NCBI GenBank assembly: GCA_934095845.1
Contig: CAKOKS010000002.1
Coordinates: 103,572 to 167,571, forward strand
Reading direction: 5' to 3'
DNA: 64,000 bases
DNA from: an uncultured Bacilli bacterium
GTDB lineage: Bacteria; Bacillota_I; Bacilli_A; RF39; UBA660
The notes beneath the pieces were generated by a model. The model was not told the origin of the DNA and ran no database searches. It was given only the letters and a program-made list of their open reading frames with translations. Numbering within the stretch: position 1 is the stretch's first letter; each line of letters starts with the position of its first letter. This document shows, one piece after another, positions 38,417 to 47,972 of this stretch. A program made the translations under genes and the position numbers.

Positions 38417-39005
38417 ATTTTACTTTATTGAAGTTTTGAATATAAGATAAAAAAGTATTATCTTCAAATGAATCAAATCGAGGAAGAGGTACGTCAATTG
38501 AGTAATTAGAAGAATGATTTGAGGTTAATCTTTGGTCATATTTAATGTTACATAATTTTTTAATTTTAATATTAATTTCTTCATAAGAATTATTACCATA
38601 TTTTAAATAAAAATAATCTTTAATAGTTAATTCATGTTTGTTTGCATGATAAACAAGTAATTTAAGTTTGTTTTCTAAACCAGATTCAGAGAATCCATAA
38701 GGAGAAGAAGTGATATATCTGGCAAAAGCTTGATTAACATGACCTTCCATTGAACAATGTACTTTGTAATCTTTGTCCATTTGATTTATAATACCATCGA
38801 CATTGTTAATAATATAGTTCATGTGTTCTTTCATGTGTTTTTCTTAATCAGGATATTTTTTTATTTGATTTTTAACTAAAGTTTTAAAATCATCTAATAA
38901 ATCGTTTCTAATATAGTTATCGGCAATATCTTTTAATTTATAATTTAGTTTCAATAGTTGTTCAATTAACATTCTTTTTTCAATTGTTAATCTTTCTTTT
39001 TTCAT
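38415..39005 (-). pseudogene. Transposase remnant (ISLre2/UPF0236-like), in-frame stop and internal deletion
   Basis: From ATG 39005 the frame starts MKKERLTIEKRMLIEQLLKL, a helix-turn-helix-like opening, reaches TAA at 38844-38846 (codon 54), then continues in the same frame to 38415. MEGHVNQAFARYITSSPYGF and SESGLENKLKLL match the C-terminal block of UPF0236/ISLre2 transposases. At about 196 codons it lacks most of the 400-500 residue catalytic region. No terminal inverted repeats were found. Confidence 0.6.
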
Positions 39006-39203
39006 ATAAAACATCCTTTCAATTTTTAATAAGAAAACAATTGATAAGAATATATTAAATAATATTAAAGAACTAAATGCAACTTTTAAAAATTTACTAT
39101 CTAAAGTTACATTTACTTTTTTAAGTAATAAATTCTAATACTGATATTGCATATAATTTCTTTTTTTGATAATATAGTTAGAAATTTTAAGGGGATATCT
39201 ATT
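39006..39203. other. Gene-free gap with a short start-less frame
   Basis: A 36-codon plus-strand frame (39031-39138) without a start, ending LSKVTFTFLSNKF, may be the tail of a lost mobilisation gene. No other feature is visible. Confidence 0.25.
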
Positions 39204-40010
39204 ATGAATGAAATAAATTTTAGTAAAATTGATATGCATGATTTACAAAAATTAAAAAGTAATGGAACTCAAAGTACAATTTATACTGATGGGAATTTAT
39301 GTTATAAATTTTTAGATGGTCTTTACTCTGATGAAAAAAGTGATTTATATAAAAAATTTCTTGATATGGATGGAATAGAAATTGAAAATGTTTTATTACC
39401 TCAAGACTTAATTATTGAAAATGGTAAATTAAAAGGCTATACAATGCGATATTTTGCTAATTCTATGCCTTTATCAGATAAATTTTTAAAAAGATATTTT
39501 AATTGTAACGAATTACTTCTTTATGTGGATAAAGCAAGTCGTATATTAAGAACTATTCATAGTAATGGTATAGCTTGCCAAGACTTAAGTTTTGAGAATA
39601 TATTAGTTGATGATCAGGGAAATGTTGCTTTTTGTGATATCGACGGATGTAGTTATTTAGATTACTACACTCCTTTTTTATCAAAAATATGCAAAGAATT
39701 TATAGTTGATTATAGAGGAATTAAAATGTTATCACTAAAAAATATTGACAAAGTATCAATGATTTTATCATTTTATTTAATACTATATGGTGAAACTTTA
39801 CAAAAAATAACAAAAAGACAATATCATCTTTTATCTGATAATATTCAAACATTAGAGAATTTAAAAGAAATTGCTAACAGATTAGTTGATAAAAATTCTT
39901 CGGTTTGTGATTTTCCATATTTAGATGAAGTAATAGATTTGACTGATGATTATGTAGTTGATCGAAAAAGAATTCTAACTTTAAAACAAAAACTAAAATT
40001 ACTTCATTGA
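39204..40010 (+). CDS. Protein-kinase-fold protein (eukaryotic-like)
   Basis: 268 residues from ATG 39204, preceded by AAGGGGAT. Kinase landmarks are in order: a glycine-loop-like NGTQSTIY (20-27), a candidate ATP-anchoring Lys35 in CYKFL, a catalytic loop H119...D127...N132 in HSNGIACQDLSFENIL, and a metal site CDIDG (D145/D147) in place of DFG. It lacks a membrane segment or PASTA repeats, so it is not PrkC. The substrate is unknown; small-molecule kinases of the same fold remain possible. It stands alone in the island. Confidence 0.65.
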   Translation: MNEINFSKIDMHDLQKLKSNGTQSTIYTDGNLCYKFLDGLYSDEKSDLYKKFLDMDGIEIENVLLPQDLIIENGKLKGYTMRYFANSMPLSDKFLKRYFNCNELLLYVDKASRILRTIHSNGIACQDLSFENILVDDQGNVAFCDIDGCSYLDYYTPFLSKICKEFIVDYRGIKMLSLKNIDKVSMILSFYLILYGETLQKITKRQYHLLSDNIQTLENLKEIANRLVDKNSSVCDFPYLDEVIDLTDDYVVDRKRILTLKQKLKLLH

Positions 40011-40086
40011 TAGAAAAAACATTAATCACATTTGTATTTAATTTTTTGATTAAATGATATTACAAGAATGGAGTGTGATTAATATC

Positions 40087-40711
40087 ATGAATAAAAGAAT
40101 ATTGGATTTTTATAAACAAACTAGTTTGTATACTGATTTGGGATTATATAAAGATTTTATGAAAAATCAACCTGATAATATTGATGAATTATGTATTTTG
40201 CAAAGAAAACAAATAATTCATCCAGTTATCTTTTATAATCCTATTATAAGAGAACAACATGATTGTTTCTGGGAAGATATGACGACAATTCCAATAACAC
40301 AATTAAAATTTGAAGATGACTTGTTTCCAACAGCAATTAGTATGATAAGTGAATTACTTAGAAAATATAAAGAATATCACAAGGAAAGAAAAGCTAATGA
40401 TAAAATTCATGTTACTTGTAGAGCAACAGCATATTTAAGCTTACGTAATGGAAAGTATAAAGAAAATGAAATTTGCTATGCTTCAAATCCTTTAACATTA
40501 GGATTAATAGCTAGTATACGCTCACTTTTTATGATTTTTACATTTAATGAATGATAAAATAGTATTCCTTCATATACCAAAATATATTAAAGATATAGAT
40601 TATAAATTAGTTTAAACTGAATATTTAAAATTAGATAAACTAGCGGAATTGTTATTAAATCCAGACAATAATTTTGATAAAATAAAGAATATTTGGAAAA
40701 TAGAAACTTAA
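40087..40711 (+). pseudogene. Transglutaminase-like protein, truncated and frame-broken
   Basis: From ATG 40087 the protein reads MNKRILDFYKQTSLYTDLG, YKDFMKNQPDNIDELCILQR and NDKIHVTCRATAYL, the part of transglutaminase-like proteins around the catalytic cysteine, and then degenerates and stops at 40554. Pieces of a C-terminus continue in other frames (VFLHIPKYIKDID near 40560, then LDKLAELLLNPDNNFDKI ending at 40711). The His and Asp that complete the catalytic triad are not found. Confidence 0.55.
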
Positions 40712-40795
40712 TATATAATAATGGCTGGTGTTCTAAACAGCTAAGCATTAATATGTCAGATAAAAATAATCACAAAAAATGAACTAATAGTTAGT
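40555..40795. other. Gap holding the decayed 3' end and a terminator
   Basis: Besides the transglutaminase-like C-terminal remains (to 40711), this stretch shows only AATGAACTAA/TTAGTTCATT at about 40777-40799 flanked by A and T runs, a bidirectional terminator. Confidence 0.55.
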
Positions 40796-41338
40796 TCATT
40801 TTTTTCTCATGTTACATATTGCCATTAAGTTTAAGATATTTAAATTATCCTGATCTATTTTCTCTTGCTCAAATTCTTGGCCAATATTTTTAAACTCTTT
40901 TATGATGTCATGTATATTTCCATTCTCTTTAGTCCAACAATGTTCATTTTTAAATTTACTTTCTGTTATATTATATTCATAATAAAATCTATGATTTAAA
41001 TCAGTAATTATTTTTGTATATCTTTTATTTACAATTCTTATTACATCTATTTTGTTTCCAAAATGTCCAATATAGTCAATTAAATAAATATTATTCAAAT
41101 TATATGGATGTGATTTTAGATGTTCTATAAGACTTTCTTCATTAGAAAAATACTTTGTTTCTTCACATGTTTTATAACAAAACAATCTATTAATAGGCAT
41201 ACTACTTTTTTCAAATGGAACTATAGGTCTTATAGATTTTTCATGAAGTTCTTTAATTAAAATATAAAATTCATAAAAACTATCTTGTTTTTCCAGTGCT
41301 TTTTTAAAATGTTCTTTAAAAGTTAAATTATTTTGCAA
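40796..41338 (-). CDS. Hypothetical protein
   Basis: About 180 residues, probably starting at TTG 41338, which is 8 bases after AGGGAG; a GTG at 41347 directly abuts that site and is less likely. It has no membrane segment. Aromatic and His-rich stretches include EHCWTKENGNIHDIIKEF and DLNHRFYYEY. I do not recognise a family. It is the last gene of the accessory island. Confidence 0.5.
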   Translation of the reverse strand: MQNNLTFKEHFKKALEKQDSFYEFYILIKELHEKSIRPIVPFEKSSMPINRLFCYKTCEETKYFSNEESLIEHLKSHPYNLNNIYLIDYIGHFGNKIDVIRIVNKRYTKIITDLNHRFYYEYNITESKFKNEHCWTKENGNIHDIIKEFKNIGQEFEQEKIDQDNLNILNLMAICNMRKK

Positions 41339-41425
41339 ATGGCTCACTCCCTTCGATAATTGTATAGCATATACTTATGCAAAAAAATAATTTTATATAT
41401 TTTTAAGATAATTGTTTTACTATTA

Positions 41426-42490
41426 TTAAAATAGTTTACTACTAAGTGGATTTACATTTTTTTGTAATCCTTTCTTTTTAAATAATTTTGGTAATATAAA
41501 TATTTTCTTTTTTATTATAGATAAAATATAAGTTGTAATAAAAATAACTAAAACAATTGGGATATAGTATTTTAAAAATGATATCGGTGTTTCATTAAAT
41601 TTTTTATAAACGATATTATCAACTATAAATGAGAACAAATACATATCTAAAGATACTTCAGAAACGCTGCTTACAAATTTGGATATAATTTCTTTATTAC
41701 AATTTATATCATATAGTAACATAAAGATAATCGTGGATGCTATGACAGTTATAATACTTTCATATCCTCCAAAAAAACTCCAATCAAAAAACTTTTTGTA
41801 GTTAAAATAATAAGTAATTATGGATTCTGTAAGAATGAGTACAGCTAAAACTATTAAACATTTAATTTTATTAAATTTTGGTTTATATTCATAAATATAA
41901 CAACCTATAAAATAATATAGAAGAGGATAAATTATTGTCCAGTAGTTAGGAATGATTTCCAATCTGTAATTTTTAATTGGAATGTAATTAAATATTGGGC
42001 ATAAAGAAACTAAGCCAGCCAATGTAATTATAAGTATATGTTTTTCATTTTTGTTTTTTAGATTGTTATATAATATGTTTAAAAAAGGAATTAAAAAGAA
42101 TAGACCAATATACATCTTAATATACCAAGAATATCCGTCAGCAGTGAAATTAAATATGGTAATAATATGCCTAATAAAATCAAGATCTTCTTTTAAATAA
42201 AATATTCTAAATAGAACGCATAGTATTGATATAAAAATATAACTCAATAAAACTCTAAAAATACCTTTATAATATTTTTTATTTAATTTCTTTTTATTAT
42301 TTAGATAACCAGTTAATAACAAAAATAATGGTACTCCACTGAAAAATAGCCATCTAAGATTAATAGAAATAAACATTCTTCCACCCTTTACTGGGAATGA
42401 ATAAAATCCATTGTTCAAGAAAAAATGTACCGAAATAACACTGAAGATTGCAAAAAATCTTATTAAATCTAATCCAAAAACTCGTTTCAT
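41426..42490 (-). CDS. Acyltransferase-3 family membrane protein
   Basis: 354 residues with about ten membrane segments. The start MKRVFGLDLIRFFAIFSVIS with H-F in helix 1 and the LRWLFFSGVPLFLLLTGYL segment are typical of the family (OatA/WecH-like) that O-acylates surface carbohydrates. AGGTGAAA precedes the ATG. The substrate cannot be told. Confidence 0.85.
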   Translation of the reverse strand: MKRVFGLDLIRFFAIFSVISVHFFLNNGFYSFPVKGGRMFISINLRWLFFSGVPLFLLLTGYLNNKKKLNKKYYKGIFRVLLSYIFISILCVLFRIFYLKEDLDFIRHIITIFNFTADGYSWYIKMYIGLFFLIPFLNILYNNLKNKNEKHILIITLAGLVSLCPIFNYIPIKNYRLEIIPNYWTIIYPLLYYFIGCYIYEYKPKFNKIKCLIVLAVLILTESIITYYFNYKKFFDWSFFGGYESIITVIASTIIFMLLYDINCNKEIISKFVSSVSEVSLDMYLFSFIVDNIVYKKFNETPISFLKYYIPIVLVIFITTYILSIIKKKIFILPKLFKKKGLQKNVNPLSSKLF

Positions 42491-42592
42491 GTTTTCACCT
42501 ATTTACTATTTTATCATATACATTTTATAAGTAAAGAAAATATTGGATTGAGTAAATATAGTCGCCTTTTTATTTTTATATGAAATAAAAAC

Positions 42593-42620
42593 TTAATTTT
42601 TGCTAATAGCATGCTATAAT
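42593..42620 (+). promoter_or_regulatory. trxB promoter
   Basis: TTAATT (42593-42598), 16 bases, TATAAT (42615-42620), 20 bases before the start codon of trxB. Confidence 0.6.
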
Positions 42621-42640
42621 AAGCAAAAGGAGAATCATAT

Positions 42641-43522
42641 ATGTATGATATTTTAATAATTGGAGCAGGACCAGCTGGATTATCAGCTGCTATTTATGGA
42701 GCACGAGCTAAGAAAAACGTTTTAGTATTAGAGTCCTCTAGTTATGGGGGTCAGATAATTAATTCTTCCATTGTAGAAAATTATCCAGGAATTGAAAAGT
42801 GTTCTGGTTTTGAATATGCAACCACTCTTTATAATCAGGCAAAATCTTTAGGAGCAAATATTGTATTTGATGAAGTTGTTGAAATTTTAGATAAGAATAC
42901 AGTTAAAACCAAAAATGAAGTTTACAGGGCTAAAACTATAATAATTGCTACTGGTTTAACTAAAAGAAAACTTGGTTTATATGGAGAAAATGAATTAATT
43001 GGAAAAGGAGTATCTTACTGTGCTACGTGTGATGGAGCTTTCTTTAAAGATAAAGTTGTAGCTGTTGTTGGTTCAGGCGCAACTGCTATTGAAGACACAT
43101 TATATTTAAGTAATATAGTAAAAAAAGTTTATTTAATTAATAGAAGTGATAAATTTAAAGCTGATAAAATTGATGTTGATTCTGCAATTAAAAAAGATAA
43201 TGTTGAAATTATATATAATACTAATATTGTTTCATTAAATGGAGAAGATACTCTAAAAGGCATTACTTTATCTAATGAAAATAATTTAACAGTGGATGGT
43301 CTATTTATTGCAATTGGTTATATTCCTGGAAACGATATATTTAAAGATATTATTAAAATGGATAAAAAAGGTTTTATTGAATCCAAAGATACTAAAACTA
43401 ATATTGATAATATTTTTGTAGCAGGTGATATACGCACGAAAGATTTAAGACAATTAATTACAGCGGCAAGTGACGGAGCAGAAGCAATTCACCATGCTCT
43501 AGATTATCTAAATAATAATTAG
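42641..43522 (+). CDS. trxB: Thioredoxin reductase
   Basis: 293 residues. FAD motif GAGPAGLSAAIYGARA, redox pair CATCDG, NADPH motif VGSGATAIEDTLYL, and the second FAD block VAGDIRTKDLRQL. It reduces thioredoxin with NADPH. AAAGGAG precedes the ATG. A thioredoxin-like gene follows 50 bases later, suggesting a functional pair. Confidence 0.95.
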   Translation: MYDILIIGAGPAGLSAAIYGARAKKNVLVLESSSYGGQIINSSIVENYPGIEKCSGFEYATTLYNQAKSLGANIVFDEVVEILDKNTVKTKNEVYRAKTIIIATGLTKRKLGLYGENELIGKGVSYCATCDGAFFKDKVVAVVGSGATAIEDTLYLSNIVKKVYLINRSDKFKADKIDVDSAIKKDNVEIIYNTNIVSLNGEDTLKGITLSNENNLTVDGLFIAIGYIPGNDIFKDIIKMDKKGFIESKDTKTNIDNIFVAGDIRTKDLRQLITAASDGAEAIHHALDYLNNN

Positions 43523-43537
43523 ATTGTTATTTTTTAA
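43511..43537 (+). terminator. Weak intrinsic terminator after trxB
   Basis: AATAATAAT/ATTGTTATT with a 3-nt loop followed by T residues; AT-only stem with one G-T pair. Confidence 0.45.
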
Positions 43538-43571
43538 AACTTATTATAAAATATAAGTAGGAAGTGGAAGT

Positions 43572-44372
43572 ATGAAAAAATTTGTAATTTTTATGCTATC
43601 TTTATTTGTATTTTTTATAATTTTACTTATTTATAATGAATATGCTAAATACGGAATTAAAGAAGTTACTTCATCAAATATTAAAGATACTATTTCTAAA
43701 AATGACTATGTTTTTATAAATTATGGTAAACCAACTGAAAATTTAAAAAAGTTTGCTAAGAAATTCAAGAAAAATTATCGAGTTAATACATATTATACTT
43801 ATTTAAATAAAGAACAATTGTCAGAAATTTTATCAATAGTTTTAGATAATAACTTACAAATATTATTTGTTGATGGTAAATTTAAAGCAACAACTGAAGA
43901 TTTAAAAACATATAATGAATATAAAAGTTTCTTTGATGAAAATATTTATAATAAAATACCTACATCTAAGAAATTTTATAAAGTAGCAAGCACTGCCCAA
44001 GATTACATTGATTTAGTTAATTCTAAAAATTATACTGTTGCTGTTATAGGATACGAAGGATGCAGTTATTGTAATTTATATTTACCAGTATTTAATAAAG
44101 TTGCTGAAGAAAATGATTTAGACATATATTATTTTGATTCAGATAATTATGATCCTAATGAATTTCAAAAAGTTATAAATCTTAACTTTACAATCCCTGC
44201 AAAGTGTAATACTAAGGGTGAAGTAAAGACTATGAAAGAGGGATTTGCTAAACCAATGACTTTAATTACCAAGAATGGTAAACTAGTTGATTGCATAAAA
44301 GGATATGTTAAAGAAAGCGAACTTGTAGATACATTATCAAAATATAAGTTAATTAAGAAAGGAAGTAAGTAG
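43572..44372 (+). CDS. Membrane-anchored thioredoxin-like protein
   Basis: 266 residues. One N-terminal membrane segment (FVIFMLSLFVFFIILLIY), a first domain that looks like a degenerate thioredoxin fold (residues 35-125), then a second with VIGYEGCSYCNLYLPVF, whose CSYC is a redox-active pair near residue 163. The active site should face outside. AGGAAG precedes the ATG. The position after trxB suggests transfer of reducing power or disulfide exchange at the surface. Confidence 0.65.
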   Translation: MKKFVIFMLSLFVFFIILLIYNEYAKYGIKEVTSSNIKDTISKNDYVFINYGKPTENLKKFAKKFKKNYRVNTYYTYLNKEQLSEILSIVLDNNLQILFVDGKFKATTEDLKTYNEYKSFFDENIYNKIPTSKKFYKVASTAQDYIDLVNSKNYTVAVIGYEGCSYCNLYLPVFNKVAEENDLDIYYFDSDNYDPNEFQKVINLNFTIPAKCNTKGEVKTMKEGFAKPMTLITKNGKLVDCIKGYVKESELVDTLSKYKLIKKGSK

Positions 44373-44373
44373 T

Positions 44374-44814
44374 ATGAATCAAAGTTGTTATGAAATGATT
44401 AAAATGTTTAAGAGAAAATATCCTTGGTGTATTACTTGGAGATTGAAAAAACATTGTGCTGTTCTTGATAAACATTTAAATCCAAATGAGAAGATTGAAT
44501 ATATATTTGCTGGTCAATTAGATGATAGACCTTTAAGTATATTTAATACAGGAGTTTTAGCAGTCACTTCAGAAAGACTAGTAATTGCTCAAAAAAAATT
44601 AATTATTGGATATAAATTTTCTTCTGTTACTCCAGATTTATACAATGATTTACTTGTTCGTGCAGGTATTATTTGGGGAACAGTTACTATAGATACTATT
44701 AGGGAACAAGTATATATTTCTGATCTTGATAAAGCATCTCTTCCAGAAATAGAAACTGAAATAACAATGTTTATGCAAGAAGCAAAGAAAAAATATAAGG
44801 AAAGGGAAGAATAA
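44374..44814 (+). CDS. Bacterial PH-domain-like protein
   Basis: 146 residues, no membrane segment. The core EKIEYIFAGQLDDRP, NTGVLAVTSERLVIAQKKL and GYKFSSVTPDLYNDL resembles bacterial PH domains (SHOCT/PH_2-like), in which LAVTSERLVI forms the central strands. It begins 2 bases after the thioredoxin-like gene with AAGGAAG inside it, so they are co-translated. Function unknown. Confidence 0.55.
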   Translation: MNQSCYEMIKMFKRKYPWCITWRLKKHCAVLDKHLNPNEKIEYIFAGQLDDRPLSIFNTGVLAVTSERLVIAQKKLIIGYKFSSVTPDLYNDLLVRAGIIWGTVTIDTIREQVYISDLDKASLPEIETEITMFMQEAKKKYKEREE

Positions 44815-44841
44815 TTCTTTCTTTTTTTAAAAGAGGTAGCA

Positions 44842-45903
44842 ATGAAAAAAAGTATATATCTTGTAATATTTTTAACTTTAGCATTTTTTATGTATATTTG
44901 TATTATTAATAAAGCCAAAAATTATAAGTTAACATATGAGATAAATTCTTATAAAGTAAAAGAAGAATATAATAAAGAAAAGAAGGCATATTATATAAAT
45001 GTGTATAATGATGATACTAATTATTCTTTTTATATGAACAAAAAATATTCTTCTAAAAGAAAGCTAATAAATGATATTGAGGTTACTGTAAACGGTGATG
45101 AAACTTGTATTAAACCCTTAGTTAATGGCTATAAGTTTGAGTATGTTTGTAATAATAAAAATGTTTATTCAATTAAAAATTATAAAGAAGAAATTACTTC
45201 ATCATTGATTAAAAAATCAGACTCAATAGAAATTTATAATGACAATTATATTTATTATGTATGGAATGGCTATGGTATTACAAATGTAAAAGAAAATAAA
45301 GATATTAAATTTTTAAAAAAAGAACATTATGAAAACTTATTAAGTTTTAAGACTGATAATAATATTATATTTGCTGATTATGATAGTGAAAGAACGTTTA
45401 ATAAATTTTATATTTTTAACGAAAATGATGAAAAAGTAGAAAAAATAGAAACTGAATACGATATTTCATTTGATTCCTACTTTTTAGGACTTGTAAAAAA
45501 TAGAGTTTATCTTTTTGATAAAAAAAATAATAAGGAATACGAGATTAATTTAAAAAAGAAAAAAGTTATCGATATAACAAATAAGGAATTAGGTAAATAT
45601 TATGACAATGGTTTTAAAGAAATAGAACTTTCTAAATTTAAATATAATGATCTATATTTTAAATACAATAATTTAGCTAATTATGAAATCAATGATGAAA
45701 AATTATACAAATATTATGAAAATACTAAAAACGAAATATTATTAACCGATAAAAGTGTTAAAAATATTGTAACTTATAATGATAATTCCATTTTTTATAT
45801 ATCTGATGATTCACTTTATTTAAATGATTCAGTAAATAATATTTTATTACTTAAAAATTTTGAGTGGAAATTCAATTATTTAAATCAAATATTTATTTTT
45901 TAA
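44842..45903 (+). CDS. Hypothetical membrane-anchored protein
   Basis: 353 residues. N-terminal membrane segment or signal (SIYLVIFLTLAFFMYICIIN), then a Lys/Asn/Tyr-rich extracytoplasmic part with repeated short beta-like stretches (SIEIYNDNYIYYVWNGYG, NIIFADYD), possibly a propeller or lipoprotein-like fold. No lipobox and no known family recognised. AAGAGG precedes the ATG. Confidence 0.5.
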   Translation: MKKSIYLVIFLTLAFFMYICIINKAKNYKLTYEINSYKVKEEYNKEKKAYYINVYNDDTNYSFYMNKKYSSKRKLINDIEVTVNGDETCIKPLVNGYKFEYVCNNKNVYSIKNYKEEITSSLIKKSDSIEIYNDNYIYYVWNGYGITNVKENKDIKFLKKEHYENLLSFKTDNNIIFADYDSERTFNKFYIFNENDEKVEKIETEYDISFDSYFLGLVKNRVYLFDKKNNKEYEINLKKKKVIDITNKELGKYYDNGFKEIELSKFKYNDLYFKYNNLANYEINDEKLYKYYENTKNEILLTDKSVKNIVTYNDNSIFYISDDSLYLNDSVNNILLLKNFEWKFNYLNQIFIF

Positions 45904-45948
45904 TAGCAAAGTAGACTTTTTGTCATACTCTATATTAGGAGTGATATT

Positions 45949-46272
45949 ATGTACTATAGAGATACTCAAAAAGATACTTATTTTGAATATTATACAATAA
46001 AAAAGGGAGATAGTTTGTATAAAATTGCTAAGAACTATAATATAAATCCAAGTTTATTAGCTAGCATGAATGGATTTGATATGAATGATTATATTTATCC
46101 TGGACAAGTATTATTAATACCTAATCAGAATTATAGTTATTATATAACTAAGTCTGGAGATACAATTGATATGGTGCTTAGTACATTGAATGAAGATTCA
46201 TCAAAACTATTGAAAGAAAATAAAAATATCTTTTTACAAGAAGGTCAAATGATTGTTAAGAAAAAGAATTAA
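45949..46272 (+). CDS. LysM-domain protein
   Basis: 107 residues. A clear LysM (YTIKKGDSLYKIAKNYNI ... IYPGQVLLIP, residues 11-59) is followed by a second, degenerate LysM (YYITKSGDTIDMVLSTLN). No signal peptide, which fits spore-associated LysM proteins such as SafA fragments that bind cortex peptidoglycan from the mother cell. AGGAGTGAT precedes the ATG. Confidence 0.75.
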   Translation: MYYRDTQKDTYFEYYTIKKGDSLYKIAKNYNINPSLLASMNGFDMNDYIYPGQVLLIPNQNYSYYITKSGDTIDMVLSTLNEDSSKLLKENKNIFLQEGQMIVKKKN

Positions 46273-46331
46273 TATAGTTATATTTTTTCTTTTTTTTATG
46301 GTATAATTTTTCTAGAATAAGGAGGATGTTT

Positions 46332-47939
46332 ATGATACTAAGAAAACCATATGCGTTTTTAATTAAACACTTTAAGCTTTTACATATGATAATTTTAGTA
46401 TGTATAGCATTTACCTTACTTAACTTAAATGATATATCTCATTTATTTAGAACTTTACAGAGTACAAGTACATATCTTTATGCTGGAGCCGATGTATTTA
46501 TAAATAAAAACATATATTTGTTTTTAGGAGTTGCTTTAGTTATTTCTAGTATTGTATTTGCTTTGTTTAAAAAGAAAAACAAGCCTACGCGATTATATTT
46601 ATTCTTAATTTTATATTTAAGTGCTGCAATTTTATGTTATTTTTATATTTATAAACAAATGCATATAATTATGGATAATGCTGTTGACAGTGAAATAATT
46701 ATTTTAGTCAAAGATCTATCATTTTTACTTACTATTCCCGGTTATGTATTTATAATTGTATGTTTTGTACGTGGAATTGGTTTTAATATAAAGAAATTTA
46801 ATTTTAGTAAAGATTTAGATGATTTACAAATAAGTGAAAAAGACCGTGAGGAGTTTGAGTTTACTTTAGGTCAAAATAATTATAAATATATGCGTACTAT
46901 ACGTAGAACTATAAGAGAATTAAAATACTATTTTTTAGAAAATAAATTTGCAATTACGATGATAAGTCTTGCAATAGTTGTTGTGCTTTCCATTGTTGGA
47001 ATATATTACTATAATGGCTACTTAAAAAAACTTAAGGAAACTGAAAGTGCTTCAGTAAATGGTATAACTTATACAGTAAATGATTCATATATTACAGCAA
47101 ATGATTTTAATGGTGAAAAATTAAAAGATGGTTATAAATATGTAGTTGTTGACTTATCACTTTATAATGTTACTAATTATACAAAAACATTGGATTTAGA
47201 AAAAATAATATTAGGTAATGGTCAATTAGTATATTACCCAACATTAACAATGAATGGTAAATTCTATGATTTAGGTAAACCTTATGAAGAAAAACAAGTA
47301 ATTCTTCCTTCTGCTTATGTAGAAGCAACACTTGCTTTTGAAATACCAGAAACAGTTACAAGTAATAATTATACTTTAAAAGTTCAATATAGTTTAGAGG
47401 GAGTACTTGATAGAGTTAAAGCAAATTATAAAAATTTTGATGTTAATGCTCAAAATATAGATCAAGCTGAAGTAAGTGAAAATCATGGATTAAATGAACA
47501 AATTGTTACAAATGTTGTTAATAAAAATCATTTTGAATTTAATATTAAATCTTATGATATAAAGGATACTTATAGTAGTAAATATATTAAGTGTTCTACT
47601 TTTGATAATTGTAAGTTTTTATCATCAGTTATATCTACAACTATAAATAAGATTGATTATAAAAATAATACTATGCTGGTTTTAGATTATGATGCTATTC
47701 TTGATAATAATGCTAACTTTTATAAAACATTAAATACATATGATAAAATATTTTCAAATTATTTAACAGTTGTATATAGAATAGGAGATAGAATTAACAG
47801 AATTAAAGCTAAAACTATAGATAACAAAGATATTGATAATAAAGTATTTATTCAAGTTGATAGAAATATTGTTAATGCTGATTCTATATACTTAGAGTTT
47901 GACTTTAGAAATTACAATTATATAATTAATTTAAAATAA
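46332..47939 (+). CDS. Hypothetical membrane protein with extracytoplasmic Ig-like part
   Basis: 535 residues. About five hydrophobic segments in the first 225 residues (for instance MIILVCIAFTLLNL and ISLAIVVVLSIVGIYYY), then a large exposed C-terminal domain starting ESASVNGITYTVNDSYIT with beta-rich DUF4352-like features (KYVVVDLSLYNVTNYTKTL). Start ATG 46332 has GGAGG upstream. Role unknown; envelope location is inferred. Confidence 0.6.
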   Translation: MILRKPYAFLIKHFKLLHMIILVCIAFTLLNLNDISHLFRTLQSTSTYLYAGADVFINKNIYLFLGVALVISSIVFALFKKKNKPTRLYLFLILYLSAAILCYFYIYKQMHIIMDNAVDSEIIILVKDLSFLLTIPGYVFIIVCFVRGIGFNIKKFNFSKDLDDLQISEKDREEFEFTLGQNNYKYMRTIRRTIRELKYYFLENKFAITMISLAIVVVLSIVGIYYYNGYLKKLKETESASVNGITYTVNDSYITANDFNGEKLKDGYKYVVVDLSLYNVTNYTKTLDLEKIILGNGQLVYYPTLTMNGKFYDLGKPYEEKQVILPSAYVEATLAFEIPETVTSNNYTLKVQYSLEGVLDRVKANYKNFDVNAQNIDQAEVSENHGLNEQIVTNVVNKNHFEFNIKSYDIKDTYSSKYIKCSTFDNCKFLSSVISTTINKIDYKNNTMLVLDYDAILDNNANFYKTLNTYDKIFSNYLTVVYRIGDRINRIKAKTIDNKDIDNKVFIQVDRNIVNADSIYLEFDFRNYNYIINLK

Positions 47940-47941
47940 AA

Positions 47942-47972
47942 AACATCTTCTTTTGAAGATGTTATTTATTTT
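47942..47972 (+). terminator. Intrinsic terminator
   Basis: AACATCTTC/GAAGATGTT stem with loop TTTT, then ATTTATTTTT. It also lies 3' of the minus-strand tRNA-Cys. Confidence 0.8.

Noticed and set aside
44589..44918. Minus-strand frame over the PH-domain gene
   Set aside because: Opposite-strand shadow; the plus frame has the ribosome binding site and domain pattern.
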